Below, one piece after another: positions 16,614 through 24,029 of a stretch of DNA of 38,092 nt (the first letter of the stretch is position 1; each line of letters opens with the position of its first letter). This stretch comes from Acidobacteriota bacterium. GTDB lineage: Bacteria; Acidobacteriota; Terriglobia; Acidiferrales; UBA7541. The notes below the pieces were generated by a model. That model saw only the letters and a list, made by a program, of their open reading frames with translations. It had not been told where the DNA came from and made no database searches. Position numbers and translations under genes: made by a program. The stretch is taken from NCBI GenBank assembly GCA_023481105.1, contig JAMCWK010000135.1, positions 1-38,092 on the forward strand. The letters are read 5' to 3'.

Positions 16614-16697
16614 CAATCAGTTCGACCGCGGTTTCTGCGGTCAATCAGTTCGACCGCGGTTTCTGCGGTCAATCTGTTCGATCGCGGTTTCCGCGGT
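16614..16697. repeat. Three tandem 28-bp repeats, each with an internal hairpin
   Basis: Three head-to-tail units start at 16614, 16642 and 16670. Units 1 and 2 are identical, unit 3 differs at three positions. Each contains GACCGC/GCGGTC (or GATCGC/GCGGTC in unit 3, kept by a G-T pair) around a 7-nt loop, so each could form a small hairpin. They fill the gap before ctaA. A 28-bp period is not a multiple of three, so they are unlikely to be coding. Confidence 0.85.
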
Positions 16698-16716
16698 CAA
16701 CCCATTTGAGAAAGCT

Positions 16717-17655
16717 GTGAAGAATTCTTCGTACAATCCGGGGCTGCACCGATTCGCCGTGTTTACAGCGTGCTGGACGCTGTTTCTTTTGGTGGCTGGT
16801 GCGTTGGTCACTAGCAACGACGCGGGCCTGGCCGTGCCGGACTGGCCGCTTTCCTACGGCTCGCTGATGCCGCCCATGGTGGGAGGAATCTTCTACGAGC
16901 ATGGGCACCGCATGGTGGCCACTGCCGCGGGAATCTTCACCATCATTCTTGCGGTTTGGATTTCGCGCCGTGAGACGCGTGCGTCGATGCGCCGGCTGGG
17001 CTGGAGTGCGCTGGCTGCCGTGGTAGCACAGGGAATTCTCGGCGGCATCACCGTCAAGTTTTTCCTTCCGCCGTGGGTTTCCGTGGCCCACGCGGCACTG
17101 GCGCAGGCGTTCTTTTGCAGCCTTGTGGCCATCGCGCTGTTCACATCCAAGTGGTGGCAAAGCGAATTACAGGTGGTGCGTTACTCGGCGCATCCTCCGG
17201 TGCGTGAGCGAGCAGTGGCCGCGGCGATTGTAATTTTCATTCAGCTCCTGTTGGGGGCCGCCTACCGGCATCAAGCGTTAGGGATTCTCCCGCACTTGAT
17301 CGGCGCCGTCATTGTGCCATTCGTGGTATTGCCGGCGGCCTTCAGCAGCCGCGATCGCGCCTATGGTTCTGCCTCGGGTCTCGCTCGCTGCGGCACCATG
17401 CTGAAGCATGTGCTCTACGTTCAGCTTGCGCTGGGCGGCGCCGCTTTGTGGTCACGCTTGGCAACGCAGCATGCTCCGCAACCCATGCCGGTGATGGTCT
17501 TTTTCACAGTCGCGCACACGGCGGTGGGCGCCCTGACGCTGGCGGTGGCGGTTCTGCTCGTCCTCGTAGCGTTTCGTGTACTCGGCCCGGTGCGGCCGGA
17601 GAAAGTTGCTGCTTCGCAGCCACGCATGGCTGGACAGGAAGGCGGCGCATTATGA
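16717..17655 (+). CDS. ctaA: Heme A synthase (CtaA/Cox15)
   Basis: 312 residues with eight predicted membrane helices. It oxidises heme O to heme A for aa3-type oxidases. Family marks are GALVTSNDAGLAVPDWPLSYG near the start, the EHGHRMVA His motif, VAHAALAQ, and later YRHQALGILPHLIGA and TVAHTAVGAL with the other heme-ligand His. The frame is open back to 16576, but that stretch is the tandem repeat. GTG at 16717 puts the start at the normal position relative to the first helix and has GAGAAAG a few nt upstream. It overlaps ctaB by 4 nt (ATGA). Confidence 0.93.
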   Translation: MKNSSYNPGLHRFAVFTACWTLFLLVAGALVTSNDAGLAVPDWPLSYGSLMPPMVGGIFYEHGHRMVATAAGIFTIILAVWISRRETRASMRRLGWSALAAVVAQGILGGITVKFFLPPWVSVAHAALAQAFFCSLVAIALFTSKWWQSELQVVRYSAHPPVRERAVAAAIVIFIQLLLGAAYRHQALGILPHLIGAVIVPFVVLPAAFSSRDRAYGSASGLARCGTMLKHVLYVQLALGGAALWSRLATQHAPQPMPVMVFFTVAHTAVGALTLAVAVLLVLVAFRVLGPVRPEKVAASQPRMAGQEGGAL

Positions 17656-18542
17656 GCACGCGTGCCGCAATTCTGCCGCAAGTTTCACGCGCGTGGGCTT
17701 ATTTTGTCCTTACGAAGCCCGACGTTACGTTTCTGGTGGTGATCACCACCGCAGCGGGGTTTTACCTTGGTACGCACGGCGCGATGAACTTCATTCTGCT
17801 GGCTCACGCAGTCATTGGAACGGCGCTGATCGGCGCCGGTGCCTCCACCTTGAACCAATACTATGAGCGCGCCGAGGATTTGCAAATGCGCCGCACGGCG
17901 CGCCGCCCGCTGCCGCTCGGAATTCTGGCGCCTGCGGAAGCGCTGGCTTTCGGCGTTGGCTTGGCCGTTGTGGGCGCGGCATACTTGGCGATTTTGGTGA
18001 ATCCGCTATCCAGCTTGTTGGGCTTCATCACGTGCTTGAGTTACTTGTCCATTTACACCCCGCTGAAGAAACGCACCACGCTCGCCACGCTGGTGGGCGC
18101 ATTTCCGGGAGCGGTGCCGGTGCTGATTGGCTGGGCGGCGGCGCGAGGCGGGCTGAACCGCGAGGCTTGGATTCTGTACGCCATTTTGTTCCTGTGGCAG
18201 TTCCCGCATTTTTTTGCCATCGCCTGGGTGTACCGCGATGACTACGCGCGCGCTGGAATCCGCATGTTGCCGGTGGTGGATGCTTCCGGAGAGCGCACAT
18301 TCCGGCAGATCCTGGCGTATGCCGGCGTACTTGTTCCCGCGAGCATGTTGCCGAGCGTGGTGGGCACGACGGGAATTTTGTACTTTTTCGGAGCGATGGT
18401 GCTCGGTCTGGCGCAACTGCAAGTGGCCATCTGGTCCTCGCGCCTAAAAACGAACGATAGTGCCCGCTGGCTGATGCACGCTACGGTGATTTATCTTCCC
18501 GTGCTGCTCGGCTTGATGATGTGGGACAAAGTCGCCCGCTGA
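17652..18542 (+). CDS. ctaB: Protoheme IX farnesyltransferase
   Basis: 296 residues, polytopic UbiA-family prenyltransferase. It converts heme B to heme O by adding a farnesyl group. The first Asp-rich prenyl-diphosphate-binding motif reads NQYYERAEDLQMRRTARRPLP, and the second region is FAIAWVYRDDYARAGIRMLPV. It begins in an ATGA overlap with ctaA, so heme O and heme A synthesis are translated together. Earlier start codons in the frame lie inside ctaA and are rejected. Confidence 0.95.
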   Translation: MSTRAAILPQVSRAWAYFVLTKPDVTFLVVITTAAGFYLGTHGAMNFILLAHAVIGTALIGAGASTLNQYYERAEDLQMRRTARRPLPLGILAPAEALAFGVGLAVVGAAYLAILVNPLSSLLGFITCLSYLSIYTPLKKRTTLATLVGAFPGAVPVLIGWAAARGGLNREAWILYAILFLWQFPHFFAIAWVYRDDYARAGIRMLPVVDASGERTFRQILAYAGVLVPASMLPSVVGTTGILYFFGAMVLGLAQLQVAIWSSRLKTNDSARWLMHATVIYLPVLLGLMMWDKVAR

Positions 18543-18594
18543 ACGCGCGGCACATGGAAGGGAAGCTGTGACTTCATCTCAGGAAGCGGTTCCC

Positions 18595-18864
18595 ATGAAT
18601 CCCAATCGTGAATCGTTGTTGCTGGCTGGCACTGAGGCGTTCATTCTGCTCGTTTGTCTTGGCGCGATCATTTGGGCCATCGCCAGCGGATTGATTTTCG
18701 ACATTGACGGCCTGCTCCTGGTAGCCATCAGCCTGTCGCTTGCCGCGGTTTTTGCGTTCACGCTGTTGCTGCAAGCGAAAAGCGCCGGCTGGCTGGACAA
18801 GCTGCCTCTTCCCGGCCGGAAGAAGGCCGCGGCGCAAAACTCTCCCGCCGGGGACGCGAAGTAG
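18595..18864 (+). CDS. Small two-helix membrane protein
   Basis: 89 residues from ATG 18595 (98 if the GTG at 18568 is used). Two membrane helices (about residues 10-32 and 37-58) and a Lys/Ala-rich cytoplasmic tail are visible; nothing else is recognisable. ATG 18595 has AGGAAG 8 nt upstream. Its position between ctaB and a CtaM-like gene suggests a part in oxidase assembly or heme handling, but that is context only. Confidence 0.6.
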   Translation: MNPNRESLLLAGTEAFILLVCLGAIIWAIASGLIFDIDGLLLVAISLSLAAVFAFTLLLQAKSAGWLDKLPLPGRKKAAAQNSPAGDAK

Positions 18865-18869
18865 CTTCG

Positions 18870-19289
18870 GTGCTTTCCCACCCAGCTCTGAATGCCGCCC
18901 TGAACGGCACGGCGGCCATCCTGCTGCTATCCGGCTACTCGTTTATCCGACAGAAAAAAGTAACGGCGCATCGCGTGTGCATGGTGGCGGCGTTCCTGAC
19001 GTCGACTGCGTTTCTCGTTTCCTATTTGATCTACCACGCGCGCGTGGGCTCGGTACCATTTCCGGGTCAGGGATGGATTCGTCCAATCTATTTTTTCATT
19101 TTGTTCACGCACATCGTGCTGGCGGCGGCTATTGTGCCGTTGGTGCTGGTGACGCTTTCCCGCGCGCTCCGCGAGCAATTCGACCGGCACAAGCGCATCG
19201 CGCGCTGGACCCTGCCGCTGTGGCTGTACGTTTCCGTCACCGGCGTGGTAATTTATTTTCTGCTGTATCATCTCTACGCGGCGGGATAA
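18870..19289 (+). CDS. DUF420 / CtaM-like oxidase assembly protein
   Basis: 139 residues with four membrane helices. The sequence carries the DUF420 pattern: NGTAAILLLSGY, KKVTAHRVCMVAAF, SYLIYHARVG, IYFFILFTHIVLA, and RHKRIARWTLPLWLYVSVTGV. DUF420 includes CtaM (YozB) of Bacillus and Staphylococcus, needed for aa3-type oxidase activity. The His residues in the helices could ligate heme or copper, but this is not shown. GTG start at 18870, 5 nt after the previous gene. The neighbourhood (ctaA, ctaB) fits the assembly role. Confidence 0.82.
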   Translation: MLSHPALNAALNGTAAILLLSGYSFIRQKKVTAHRVCMVAAFLTSTAFLVSYLIYHARVGSVPFPGQGWIRPIYFFILFTHIVLAAAIVPLVLVTLSRALREQFDRHKRIARWTLPLWLYVSVTGVVIYFLLYHLYAAG

Positions 19290-19313
19290 TCCGCAGGCAA
19301 TCGCGAGACCCCA

Positions 19314-20213
19314 GTGACCGAACCCGAAAACTCACAGCCAGCCAGTGACGCAGCGTCCGCTCCGGCGGCCACCCACGGCGGGTTGGGCCCACGCTGGAAA
19401 ATCGGCATCATCGTAATCGCCTTGCTGTTTGTGGTGATGCCGTTTCTCTTCTGGCGATCCACGTGGTTTGGCCTGCCGCTCTCGGACCAGCAAATTGAAG
19501 AAAATCTGTCGGACTTAGAAAACCCTCGCAAGGCGCAGCATGCATTAACACAAATTTCCGAGCACATTTTGCGCGGCGATTCGGCGGCCAAGCGCTGGTA
19601 CCCGCAAGTCATTGCGCTGAGCAGAAGCAAGAACGATCAGTTGCGCATTACTGCGGCCTGGGTGATGGGACAAGACAACACCCAGGCGGATTTTCGCCAG
19701 GCGCTTGCGCCGATGCTGGCTGATGACAATCCCATGGTGCGGCACAATGCCGCGCTCTCACTCGTACGCTTCGGAGACGCTAGTGGCCGCGCGGACATTG
19801 TCGCCATGCTGCGGTCTTACGCCATGCCTGCGCCACAAGCCGGCACGCTCGCGCAGCGCCTCAAGATCGATGACGCCGTGAATCCCGGCACGCTGGTGGC
19901 GCGGATCAAGTTCAAAGCGCCTGGGAACCCGGAGGAGCAAGAGTTGGAAGTGCGCTCCAAAGTGCCGGGACGCATTGAGCGCTGGATCGCTCTGGAGGGC
20001 GCCAGCGTTGCGGCAGGGGAAGAGATTGTATTGATCGCGCCGAGCCACGACATGATTTGGGAGGCCTTACGCGCGCTTTATCTGGTGGGCCAAGCTGAGG
20101 ATTTGCCGGACGTCGAACGCTACTTGCGCCGCACGGAAGGCAGGCCGTCGCAAATTTCCACGCAGGCGGGCATTACCGCGCAAAAGATTCGCGAACGCAG
20201 CAGGACTCAGTAG
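19314..20213 (+). CDS. Membrane-anchored HEAT-repeat protein with lipoyl-like domain
   Basis: 299 residues, GTG start. A Ser/Ala-rich N-terminus precedes one membrane helix (about 28-47). HEAT-like helical pairs follow (for example QLRITAAWVMGQDN and NPMVRHNAALSLVRFGD, about 70-165). Residues 195-245 (SKVPGRIERWIALEGASVAA and GEEIVLIAP) look like a biotinyl/lipoyl 'barrel-sandwich' hairpin as in HlyD-type adaptors, and another HEAT-like pair closes the protein. No lipoylation Lys motif is evident. It ends the oxidase-assembly operon and its stop overlaps the convergent ferredoxin gene by 7 nt. Function unknown; a scaffold role for respiratory complexes is a guess from context. Confidence 0.7.
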   Translation: MTEPENSQPASDAASAPAATHGGLGPRWKIGIIVIALLFVVMPFLFWRSTWFGLPLSDQQIEENLSDLENPRKAQHALTQISEHILRGDSAAKRWYPQVIALSRSKNDQLRITAAWVMGQDNTQADFRQALAPMLADDNPMVRHNAALSLVRFGDASGRADIVAMLRSYAMPAPQAGTLAQRLKIDDAVNPGTLVARIKFKAPGNPEEQELEVRSKVPGRIERWIALEGASVAAGEEIVLIAPSHDMIWEALRALYLVGQAEDLPDVERYLRRTEGRPSQISTQAGITAQKIRERSRTQ

Positions 20214-20623
20214 GGCAGGGAACCGTACTTCGCTTCAAACTCCGGCAGCGGCACCATGTCAATGGCGTCCCACGGGCAGCCTTCGAGGAAGGCGCCGTCA
20301 GGACCCTTGCTGGTGCACAGCTTGCAGCCGATGCACAACAGCGGGTCCACTACGATGTGACCGAAGGGCTGGTTGGCAGGGTCGGGCATCCAGAACATGC
20401 AGTCGCTGACCGGGCAGTACTCCACACAGGCCGGCGAGCCAGCACAGCCGGTGCAGCACTCATTGATGACCGCGACGATGTTTGGCTTGCGCTTGCGCTT
20501 GTCGTTCTTGCCCTCGGAAATCGGCGCGCTCTTGACCACGCTGCCGGACGTGAACTCTTCAATCGCCGGAAACCAGGCGCTGACTGCGGACTCTTTGCCG
20601 TCCAAACCGTCCTCCCCTTGCAT
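20207..20623 (-). CDS. Ferredoxin with two [4Fe-4S]-type Cys clusters
   Basis: 138 residues. The N-terminal about 50 residues are low in recognisable features and Lys-rich. Two cluster motifs follow: CTGCAGSPACVEYCPV and CIGCKLC with a later GCP. The long insert between Cys residues (SDCMFWMPDPANQPFGHIVVD) is typical of a ferredoxin family seen in acidobacteria and relatives. The electron partner is not known. It converges on the HEAT-repeat gene (7-nt overlap of ends) and lies downstream of the isocitrate dehydrogenase gene, 174 nt away, with its own promoter. Confidence 0.85.
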   Translation of the reverse strand: MQGEDGLDGKESAVSAWFPAIEEFTSGSVVKSAPISEGKNDKRKRKPNIVAVINECCTGCAGSPACVEYCPVSDCMFWMPDPANQPFGHIVVDPLLCIGCKLCTSKGPDGAFLEGCPWDAIDMVPLPEFEAKYGSLPY

Positions 20624-20646
20624 GCTTGAGAAATCCTGCCCAAACG

Positions 20647-20675
20647 ATTCTCGCCGAGCTTGCGGGTGTTGTCAA
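20647..20675 (-). promoter_or_regulatory. Promoter of the ferredoxin gene
   Basis: On the minus strand, TTGACA (20675-20670) and GAGAAT (20652-20647) are separated by 17 nt. The predicted start near 20640 leaves a leader of about 17 nt. The -35 is a perfect match, the -10 is 4 of 6. Confidence 0.6.
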
Positions 20676-20797
20676 CGCGACCTGGCCTGACATCGCAGCG
20701 CACAGAACTTTCTCGCCACCAATTCCTGCTTGGGCTGGACCGCGATTCCAAATTGTATTCGGAACCGATTCGCCTCTCGCGGACAAAGTGATTGTAT

Positions 20798-21805
20798 TTA
20801 GCTCTTCGAGAGCTCGGCGATGACGGCGTCTGCAAACTCTTCGGTTTTGGCGGTGCCACCCACATCCCGCGTCAGATGTTTTCCTTCGCGATACACGGCG
20901 TGCAGCGCCTGCTCGACGCGCCGTGCGGCGTCCAGTTCGCCCATGTGATCCAGCATCATGATGCCGCTCATCAGCAGCGCCGTGGGGTTGGCGATGCCTT
21001 TGCCGGCGATGTCCGGCGCAGTGCCGTGGACGGCTTCGAAAATAGCCACGTCGGCGCCCATGTTGCCGCTGGGAACCACGCCCAGCCCGCCCACCAGCCC
21101 CGCCACGAGGTCGCTGACAATGTCTCCGTAGAGGTTGGTCAGCAGCAGCACGTCGAACTGGTGGGGATTCATCACCAGCTGCATGCAGAGGTTGTCCACA
21201 ATCACTTCGCGGTATTCCACCTCCGGGAAATTCGCCGCCACCTTGCGGCAGCAGGCCAGGAACAGGCCGTCAGACTGCTTCATGATGTTGGCCTTGTGTA
21301 CCGCCGCCACTTTTTTGCGGCCGTGCTTGCGCGCGTACTCAAACGCGAACACTGCGATGCGCGTGGAGGCCTTCTCCGTGATGATTTTCAGGCTCTCGAC
21401 CACCCCGGGCACGATGGTGTGCTCGAGGCCGGCATACAAGTCTTCCGTATTTTCCCGCACGATGATCAGGTCGATGTTTTGCGCCACGGACTTGACGCCG
21501 GCAAGATTTTTCACCGGTCGCAGGTTGGCGTATAGTTCCAGCGCCTTACGCAGGCCCACATTGATGCTCGGCGGGCCTTCCGCCACGGGCGTGGCGATGG
21601 GGCCTTTGAGGGCCACGCGGTTGCGCTTCACCGAGTCCACCACGTCGAGGTTCATGTAGGCCGCACCGCGGCGCTCGGCCTCGGGCCGCGCAGAAACTTC
21701 CTCCCAGCCGATGCCCGCGCCAGACGCATTCAAGATGCGCTGCACCGCATGCGACACCTCGGGCCCGATGCCGTCGCCGGGAATCAGTGTGACTGTGTGC
21801 TTCAT
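20798..21805 (-). CDS. NAD-type isocitrate dehydrogenase (isopropylmalate dehydrogenase family)
   Basis: 335 residues, ATG start. The fold is the beta-decarboxylating dehydrogenase family. GDGIGPEV opens it; [28 protein letters not shown] and the substrate-binding [19 protein letters not shown] point to isocitrate rather than isopropylmalate. [18 protein letters not shown] is the cofactor-site loop, where the sequence fits NAD preference. The role is the oxidative decarboxylation of isocitrate in the TCA cycle. Homoisocitrate or isopropylmalate activity cannot be fully excluded by eye. The end of the gene holds a small perfect hairpin. Its upstream region is long (see 21806-22405). Confidence 0.88.
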   Translation of the reverse strand: MKHTVTLIPGDGIGPEVSHAVQRILNASGAGIGWEEVSARPEAERRGAAYMNLDVVDSVKRNRVALKGPIATPVAEGPPSINVGLRKALELYANLRPVKNLAGVKSVAQNIDLIIVRENTEDLYAGLEHTIVPGVVESLKIITEKASTRIAVFAFEYARKHGRKKVAAVHKANIMKQSDGLFLACCRKVAANFPEVEYREVIVDNLCMQLVMNPHQFDVLLLTNLYGDIVSDLVAGLVGGLGVVPSGNMGADVAIFEAVHGTAPDIAGKGIANPTALLMSGIMMLDHMGELDAARRVEQALHAVYREGKHLTRDVGGTAKTEEFADAVIAELSKS

Positions 21806-21894
21806 TGAAGAGAGTTATCCTTGAGCCGAACGCTGCCAGCAGGACCAAGCATTGTACGGCAAGCAGCGCAGATTTGCGCAGGGAATCGCTGGAT

Positions 21895-21908
21895 CCCCCC
21901 CTCCCCCC
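21895..21908 (-). other. G-rich tract upstream of isocitrate dehydrogenase
   Basis: The minus strand reads GGGGGG-A-GGGGGGG about 90 nt upstream of the idh start codon. Such runs can form G-quadruplex structures or be prone to slippage. Whether it is within the leader depends on where transcription starts. Confidence 0.4.
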
Positions 21909-22110
21909 TGTTTTTGCAGAAGAGTGCGCAGTGTGCTGGAAGCAAGGGGAATAGGCTGATTTCCTTGAGGCAACATAACACCACAGAATGCGGAAGCGAT
22001 TGAATCCAAATGGCTTGGCATGTGGCTGGCGAGTGCATTTTGGACGCTAATTCCGATCGAGGAGTGATTTACCGGGCTTTTCGTTTTCCGACGGCGGCAC
22101 CCTCAGACTG

Positions 22111-22116
22111 ATTATA
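22111..22116 (-). promoter_or_regulatory. Possible -10 element for isocitrate dehydrogenase
   Basis: A perfect TATAAT on the minus strand, about 305 nt upstream of the idh start. The -35 is unclear (ATGACG at 19-nt spacing). If used, idh would have a leader of about 300 nt containing the G-tract. Confidence 0.3.
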
Positions 22117-22347
22117 TCCACCAGTAAATATATCACGTCATGATGTTAGCAAACAGGACAATACTTGTCAAGGCCAAAATCGCCAATGACCGCCATGGCC
22201 GCATCCCCATTGGCACGGCGCCGAGAGGGAGCGGCCGGTTGGGCGCCTCAACAGCCGCCGGCGCATCCAACACAAGAGGGCAGAGCTCGCTGCCGCATGC
22301 CGCTGCTTCACCAATTGAGCACTCCTGTATTCGCGGGGGTGCCGATT

Positions 22348-22356
22348 TGCTATAAT
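22348..22356 (+). promoter_or_regulatory. Extended -10 promoter for the A-type Fe-S carrier gene
   Basis: TGCTATAAT is a perfect extended -10 (TGn plus TATAAT). There is no good -35, which extended -10 promoters do not need. Predicted start near 22363, about 43 nt before the ATG. Confidence 0.65.
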
Positions 22357-22405
22357 GTGGGTGGGGCGGTTTGAGCTGATCCCCGCAGAACGGAGAACAG
22401 AGATC

Positions 22406-22729
22406 ATGATTCACCTGACGCCGACAGCGGTAGGCAAAGTAAAAGAGATCCTCGCCTCTCAGAACCCGCAACCCACGGGGTTGCGCGTGGCAGTAGTGGG
22501 CGGAGGCTGCTCGGGCTTTCAATATCACATGGCCTTCGAAAACAACACGACGGGCATGGACCAGGTGTACGAATTTGAGGGCCTAAAGGTTTTCGTGGAC
22601 CAGATGAGCGAGATGTACTTGAGCGACGTGGAAGTGGACTACGTCGAGACGCTCGAGGGCGCTGGGTTCAAGTTTAACAACCCCAACGTCAAGAACACCT
22701 GCGGCTGCGGCAGCTCCTTCAGCGTGTAA
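22406..22729 (+). CDS. A-type iron-sulfur carrier (IscA/ErpA family)
   Basis: 107 residues, a normal HesB/IscA/ErpA length. The three conserved cysteines are present: one in GGGCSGFQY and two in NTCGCGSSF near the C-terminus. LTPTAVGKVKEIL at the start and the VEVDYVETLEGAGFKFNNPN segment are typical. It delivers Fe-S clusters to target proteins. ATG at 22406 has GGAG about 10 nt upstream; a longer in-frame start at 22355 lies in the promoter region. ErpA versus IscA cannot be decided here, since no isc or suf genes are nearby. It has its own promoter and a strong terminator, so it is a single-gene unit. Confidence 0.92.
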   Translation: MIHLTPTAVGKVKEILASQNPQPTGLRVAVVGGGCSGFQYHMAFENNTTGMDQVYEFEGLKVFVDQMSEMYLSDVEVDYVETLEGAGFKFNNPNVKNTCGCGSSFSV

Positions 22730-22756
22730 GCTGGCCGGCGCGCGTTGCGATTTTCC

Positions 22757-22800
22757 GGGGCTTCTGGATGGCATGACATCCAGAAGCCCCATTTTGCTTT
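22757..22800 (+). terminator. Rho-independent terminator after the Fe-S carrier gene
   Basis: A perfect 14-bp stem (22757-22770 with 22777-22790, GGGGCTTCTGGATG and its complement) with a 6-nt loop is followed by ATTTTGCTTT. This is the clearest terminator in the window. Confidence 0.9.
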
Positions 22801-22835
22801 TCCGGCGTTCCCGCTGCAAACTGATCCTAGTTTCC

Positions 22836-23444
22836 ATGCCCTACGACACGAACGAGTGGGACGATCGCTACCGGCAGGCCGGCTATTGGGCCGGCAAGGA
22901 GCCAGCGGAGTTCCTGCGCGAGGTGCTGCCACTCTTGCCGCGAGGTGGAACCGCGCTGGGCCTGGCCAGCGGGGAAGGCCGCAACGCCGTCTTTCTCGCC
23001 CAGCAGGGCTACCAGGTTTTTGCCGTGGAGCGCTCCCACGCCGGATTGCTGAAGACGGAAGCGCTGGCCGGCGAGCGCGGCGTGGCCTGCCGCTGGATCA
23101 CGCAACTTGGCGAGACTCGCCGCCACGAAGCGCCGTTGAAGCTGCTACAGGCCGACCTGGAATCGTTCGCTCTTCCCACGGAGCAATTTGACGTGGTGCT
23201 GTGCTTTAAATACTTGCAGCGACCGTTGCTGCCGCTTCTCCCGCGTACTCTGCGGCGGCACGGCATGCTGGTGTACGAAACGTACACGATCGAGCAACTG
23301 AAATTTACAGAAGGTCCGCGCCACCCGGAATTCCTGTTGCAACCGGGGGAATTGCGCGCAGCGTTCAGCGCGATGGAGATTCTTTTTTATAGCGAGCTCT
23401 GCGCCGGGAAGGGAATGGCGAGCCTGCTGGCGCGCAAGGCCTAG
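22836..23444 (+). CDS. Class I SAM-dependent methyltransferase
   Basis: 202 residues. The SAM-binding loop reads ALGLASGEGRNAVFLAQQGY followed by the acidic VFAVERS, the pattern of the TehB-like group. Later LLQADLESFAL and FDVVLCFKYLQRPLLPLL mark motifs II-III. The substrate is unknown; TehB relatives are linked to tellurite or thiol methylation, but I cannot assign one. ATG 22836 is chosen over the upstream ATG at 22773, which lies in the terminator. It converges on the TPR gene with a 12-nt gap. Confidence 0.82.
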   Translation: MPYDTNEWDDRYRQAGYWAGKEPAEFLREVLPLLPRGGTALGLASGEGRNAVFLAQQGYQVFAVERSHAGLLKTEALAGERGVACRWITQLGETRRHEAPLKLLQADLESFALPTEQFDVVLCFKYLQRPLLPLLPRTLRRHGMLVYETYTIEQLKFTEGPRHPEFLLQPGELRAAFSAMEILFYSELCAGKGMASLLARKA

Positions 23445-23456
23445 CGACAGCTTCTG

Positions 23457-23951
23457 TCAGTTCTTCATGGCTTGCAGGCGGCGGATAGCGCTCAGCGCGC
23501 CGAGGTGGTGGGAGTTTTCTGCCAGCGCTTTCTTGTATTCGATGAGCGCGCGCGCGTACATGCGCTTGCGCTCCAGCACGCGGCCCAGGTTGAAGTGCGG
23601 GAAGCAGTAGCTTTCGTAGCGCGGCGCTCGCAGCGCGCGCAGAAACCACGGGATGGCCTCGTCCAGCCGATCCTGTTCCATCAGGTACGCGCCGATATCG
23701 TTGTAGGGATTGCCGAACGTCGGGTCCACCTCGATGGCCAGCAGGCATTCCTGTATGGCGTCCTCCCAGCGGCCCTGAAAGCTGTACGTCCAACCCAAAA
23801 AAGTGTGGCTCTCGGCGGTGGGACAGAGTTCCAGAGACCTCTTGTACAGTCGGATTGCTTCGTCCAGCTCGCCGCGCATCTGGTGTTCGTAGGCGAGGCG
23901 AAACAACTCCCTCGCCTCGGTGCGCCGAGCATCGCCGGGATCGGAAGTCAT
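23457..23951 (-). CDS. TPR-repeat protein
   Basis: 164 residues, soluble. Four tetratricopeptide repeats can be drawn: ARELFRLAYEHQMRGELDEA, the AESHTFLGWTYSFQGRWEDA repeat, GNPYNDIGAYLMEQDRLDEA, and CFPHFNLGRVLERKRMYARA. Such proteins are protein-binding adaptors; no enzymatic domain is attached. It is transcribed divergently from nadE with closely packed promoters, and AGGA lies about 11 nt before the start. Confidence 0.85.
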   Translation of the reverse strand: MTSDPGDARRTEARELFRLAYEHQMRGELDEAIRLYKRSLELCPTAESHTFLGWTYSFQGRWEDAIQECLLAIEVDPTFGNPYNDIGAYLMEQDRLDEAIPWFLRALRAPRYESYCFPHFNLGRVLERKRMYARALIEYKKALAENSHHLGALSAIRRLQAMKN

Positions 23952-23971
23952 TCTGCTGTTCCTGTGCGGCG

Positions 23972-23999
23972 ATTATACAACGGCATCGGTCGTTGAAAA
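23972..23999 (-). promoter_or_regulatory. Promoter of the TPR gene
   Basis: On the minus strand a perfect TATAAT (23977-23972) has TTTTCA 16 nt upstream (23999-23994). Predicted start about 13-15 nt before the ATG. It overlaps the -35 of the divergent nadE promoter. Confidence 0.5.
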
Positions 24000-24021
24000 G
24001 CGGGCGACGTGCCCGTATGCT
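23993..24021 (+). promoter_or_regulatory. Promoter of nadE, giving a nearly leaderless mRNA
   Basis: TTGAAA (23993-23998) and TATGCT (24016-24021) are 17 nt apart. Transcription would begin near 24028, at or within 2-3 nt of the ATG at 24030. Confidence 0.5.
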
Positions 24022-24029
24022 ATGGCCCC

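Larger units (their letters stand above)
21806..22405. other. 600-bp intergenic region between divergent idh and A-type Fe-S carrier genes
   Basis: No convincing gene was found. It holds a C7-T-C6 tract (21895-21908), a possible minus-strand -10 (TATAAT, complement of 22111-22116), an AT-rich patch (22100-22145), and an extended -10 for the plus-strand Fe-S carrier gene at 22348-22356. Minus-strand open frames at 22133-22528 look like chance reading. A tRNA D-arm-like patch at 22295-22325 does not fold into a tRNA. Confidence 0.6.

Noticed and set aside
16614..16697. CRISPR array
   Set aside because: Repeats are directly adjacent with no spacers, there are only three, and no cas genes are nearby.
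16576..16716. Longer start of heme A synthase including the repeat region
   Set aside because: The added residues come from a 28-bp tandem repeat, whose period is not a multiple of three, and heme A synthases do not carry such a leader.
20800..20814. Terminator hairpin AGCTCT-TCG-AGAGCT at the idh 3' end
   Set aside because: It is inside the last codons of idh and is not followed by a U-run on the minus strand.
22290..22330. tRNA-like patch on the minus strand (GTGCTCAATTGGTGAAGC resembles a D-arm)
   Set aside because: No anticodon stem of five pairs forms in the right place, there is no TTCGANTC T-arm, and no 3' acceptor strand. At most a remnant or chance match.
22133..22528. Minus-strand open frame of 131 codons over the promoter of the Fe-S carrier gene
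   Set aside because: It overlaps the carrier gene, has mixed low-complexity composition and no recognisable domain. High G+C makes long chance frames common.
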